A stretch of 64,000 bases of DNA from Burkholderiales bacterium (GTDB lineage: Bacteria > Pseudomonadota > Gammaproteobacteria > Burkholderiales > Burkholderiaceae_C), in assembly GCA_016223165.1 (NCBI GenBank), contig JACRPO010000007.1, positions 558,001 to 622,000 on the forward strand, given 5' to 3'. Positions 62,298 to 64,000 of this stretch are shown here, piece after piece. A program made the position numbers and the translations under genes. The notes beneath the pieces were generated by a model. It did not search any database, had not been told where the DNA came from, and saw only the letters and a list, made by a program, of their open reading frames with translations. Position 1 is the stretch's first letter, and every line of letters starts with the position of its first letter.

Positions 62298-63050
62298 TCA
62301 GCCCCGGGATGCGGACACCTCGAGCAGCCACGCCGCCAGCCGCGCGGCGACGGCCTGCGGCGCCTCCAGCGTGAGCATGTGGCCGCAGCCTGGCAGCACC
62401 TCGAAGCTGGCGCCGCGCACCGCCTCGGCGATCTCGCGCGCGACCTCGGGCGGCGTGAGGCCATCGGCCTCGCCGCACAGCACCAGCGTCGGGCAGCGGC
62501 GCGTGTCGATCGCGGCCAGGTGCGGCCGGCCGTCATCGCGCGCCATCACCGCCTGGTTCTGCGCGATCAGCTGCGCGGCGCCGGCGCGCTGCACGATGTC
62601 GAAGTAGCGCGCCACCAGCGCGGCGTCGGCGGCGCGATCGGGGTGGAAGGCGAAGGCGACGTTGGCACGCAGCACCACGTCGATGCGGCCGGCGGCGAAC
62701 TGCGCGCAGGCGTCGGTGCGCAGCCGGATCAACTCGGGCGTGTCGGGCCGCGCCGTGGTGGCCAGCAGCGCCAGGCCGGCGATGCGCGCGGGCGCCAGGC
62801 GGGCGGCATGCATCGCGACCATGCCGCCCATCGAGTGGCCCACCAGCACGAGCGGGCCGGCGTGCTGTGCGAGCAGCGCTTCGGCCATGCCCGGCAGCGT
62901 GGCATGGCGCGTGTGCACATCGCTCACCTGCGCGCCGTCGAGCAGAGGCCGCAGTGCCGGAGCGGCAGCGCGCGCCAGTGCCGCCCGCACGTCGGCCCAG
63001 ACCTCGCCATCGTTGGCCAGGCCGGGCAGGAAGACGAGCCTGGGCTTCAT
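62298..63050 (-). CDS. Alpha/beta fold hydrolase
   Basis: Soluble alpha/beta hydrolase of 250 aa similar to 3-oxoadipate enol-lactonase or esterase-type enzymes. It opens PRLVFLPGLANDGEVW, with the nucleophile elbow GHSMGG (Ser), the acid residue in LCGEADGLTP and the catalytic His in PGCGHMLTLEAP. Start is uncertain: ATG 63050 begins at the conserved core, while ATG 63107 and 63137 would add 19 or 29 Gly/Ser-rich residues. Substrate unknown. It is divergent from the histidine phosphatase gene. Confidence 0.88.
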   Translation of the reverse strand: MKPRLVFLPGLANDGEVWADVRAALARAAAPALRPLLDGAQVSDVHTRHATLPGMAEALLAQHAGPLVLVGHSMGGMVAMHAARLAPARIAGLALLATTARPDTPELIRLRTDACAQFAAGRIDVVLRANVAFAFHPDRAADAALVARYFDIVQRAGAAQLIAQNQAVMARDDGRPHLAAIDTRRCPTLVLCGEADGLTPPEVAREIAEAVRGASFEVLPGCGHMLTLEAPQAVAARLAAWLLEVSASRG

Positions 63051-63200
63051 GCCCGTCGTGCCCTGCGCGCCCGTCGCGCCGGAGGAGGAGTGGCTGGCAG
63101 CGATCATCGGCAAGGCCCCATCGTGGGCGGTGAGCATACGGGCGCGCGCCGCCAGCGGCGGCGCCCGTCCGGCCGGGCCGCTATGCTCGCGACGCGCGGC

Positions 63201-63899
63201 ATGGCCCGCTCCCCTCGCCCGATCCCCTCGCCCGATCCGTCGCCGACCTCCGTGACCGAACTGCTGCTCATCCGCCACGGTGAGACCGACTGGAACCGCG
63301 AGCAGCGCTTCCAGGGCCAGGCCGACGTGCCGCTCAACGACATCGGTCGCGCGCAGGCCGAGCGCCTGGGGGCGCGCCTGGCCGCCGATCGGCACGATGC
63401 GTTGTTCGCAAGCGATCTCGCGCGGGCACTCGAGACGGCGGCGCCGCTCGCCGCGCACTGGCGCCTCCCGCCCGGCCTGCTCAAGGGCCTGCGCGAACAG
63501 CACTTCGGCGTCCTCGAGGGGCTGGACGTGCCCACCATCAAGGTCCGCCATGCCGACCTGTGGGCGCGCTGGCTCGAGCACCGCGGCGACTTCGCGCTGC
63601 CCGGCGGCGGCGAGAGCCTGCGCACCTTCCACGCCCGCGTGCTGGCCGCGGTGCGCGGACTGGCCGAGGCGCACCCCGGTCGGCGCCTCGCGCTCGTCAC
63701 CCACGGCGGCGTGCTCGACATGCTGTGGCGCACGGCGCGCGGCGAGCCGATCGAGGGCCTGCGCCGCTGCGAGATCCCCAACACCGGCCTCAACCGGCTG
63801 CGCTGGAAGAACGGCACGCTCGACATCGAGACCTGGGCCGACGCCGCGCACCTGGCCGACCTGCCGCCGCAGCCGCCGACGAACGCGGGCGAGCGCTGA
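63201..63899 (+). CDS. Histidine phosphatase family protein (phosphoglycerate mutase-like)
   Basis: Cytoplasmic phosphatase of about 232 aa. The catalytic motif LLIRHGETDWN contains the phospho-accepting His; the second His lies in LALVTHGGVLDML, and GLREQHFGVLEG is the conserved Glu segment. It resembles GpmB/alpha-ribazole phosphatase-type enzymes. Start uncertain: ATG 63201, ATG 63183 and GTG 63252 are all in frame; the last begins at the core. The substrate cannot be inferred. Confidence 0.9.
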   Translation: MARSPRPIPSPDPSPTSVTELLLIRHGETDWNREQRFQGQADVPLNDIGRAQAERLGARLAADRHDALFASDLARALETAAPLAAHWRLPPGLLKGLREQHFGVLEGLDVPTIKVRHADLWARWLEHRGDFALPGGGESLRTFHARVLAAVRGLAEAHPGRRLALVTHGGVLDMLWRTARGEPIEGLRRCEIPNTGLNRLRWKNGTLDIETWADAAHLADLPPQPPTNAGER

Positions 63900-63936
63900 G
63901 CGCGGCGCGCCGGCGCAAGGGGCGCAATCGGTTCAA

Positions 63937-64000
63937 GCGGCGCAAGCGCGAGCGGCGCAAGCGGCGCAAGCACCGGAAGCGATGCGCAGGGATGCGCAGG
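63937..64000. repeat. Short direct repeats at the window edge (GCGGCGCAA; GATGCGCAGG)
   Basis: GCGGCGCAA occurs at 63937, 63952 and 63961, and GATGCGCAGG twice at 63981-64000. The array may continue beyond the window. The first word equals part of the 12-bp minisatellite at 30557-30676. Confidence 0.75.

Overview
The window is chromosomal DNA of very high GC content from a betaproteobacterium, most likely a Burkholderiales member of the Rubrivivax/Leptothrix/Sphaerotilus type. The evidence is a Bug-family periplasmic receptor, a PEP-CTERM protein beside a PrsT-like TPR lipoprotein, the pilT-pilU pair, an rsmI/yraN/diaA/dolP cluster and strongly GC-biased third codon positions. Genes are tightly packed, with no gap over 300 bp. 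I saw no tRNA, rRNA, IS element or CRISPR array.

Layout. 0.1-2.2 kb: membrane fatty acid hydroxylase and, divergently, an SDR reductase. 2.2-10 kb (minus): a two-gene accessory unit, a 1,874-aa protein combining two alpha/beta-hydrolase domains with a CHAT caspase-like protease, followed by a DUF4062-TPR protein with six almost identical 48-residue repeats. This is the best candidate for an undescribed conflict/immunity system. 10-14.7 kb (minus): ICMT-like membrane methyltransferase, PrsT-like TPR lipoprotein and RlpA-type lipoprotein. 14.8-17.6 kb (minus): PEP-CTERM protein with a near-consensus sigma-54 promoter and a secreted subtilase. 17.8-29.1 kb: ubiA, proC, glutamate dehydrogenase, Bug receptor, an IorAB-type molybdenum hydroxylase, a CnoX-like thioredoxin and a MalT-like LuxR regulator. 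29.4-32.4 kb: NmrA-like protein and two c-type cytochromes, the first preceded by a 12-bp minisatellite. 32.4-39.2 kb: PAS-GGDEF-EAL protein, YggS/PLPBP, pilT, pilU and a beta-hydroxyacid dehydrogenase. 39.2-42.0 kb: dolP, diaA, yraN and the divergent rsmI. 42.1-49.4 kb: small periplasmic protein, tldD, threonine ammonia-lyase, an SH3-like secreted protein coupled to an SPFH protein. 48.6-52.1 kb: response regulator and sensor kinase. 52.1-53.5 kb: aroG (DAHP synthase) behind an aromatic-rich leader peptide and a terminator/antiterminator. 53.5-62.2 kb: two tandem Ser/Thr kinases facing a large lipoprotein and an ECF-like sigma factor. 62.3-63.9 kb: alpha/beta hydrolase and histidine phosphatase.

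How parts may work together. The aroG leader looks like classical ribosome-mediated attenuation sensing Phe, Tyr and Trp together. The two kinases and ECF factor resemble kinase-activated ECF modules. The CHAT-hydrolase and DUF4062-TPR genes look like an effector/sensor pair. The PEP-CTERM gene, its sigma-54 promoter and PrsT point to an exosortase/exopolysaccharide system whose core genes lie outside this window. Short 10-12 bp tandem repeats recur in several intergenic or N-terminal coding positions. Start codons are my choices from sequence context; many genes here use GTG or TTG.
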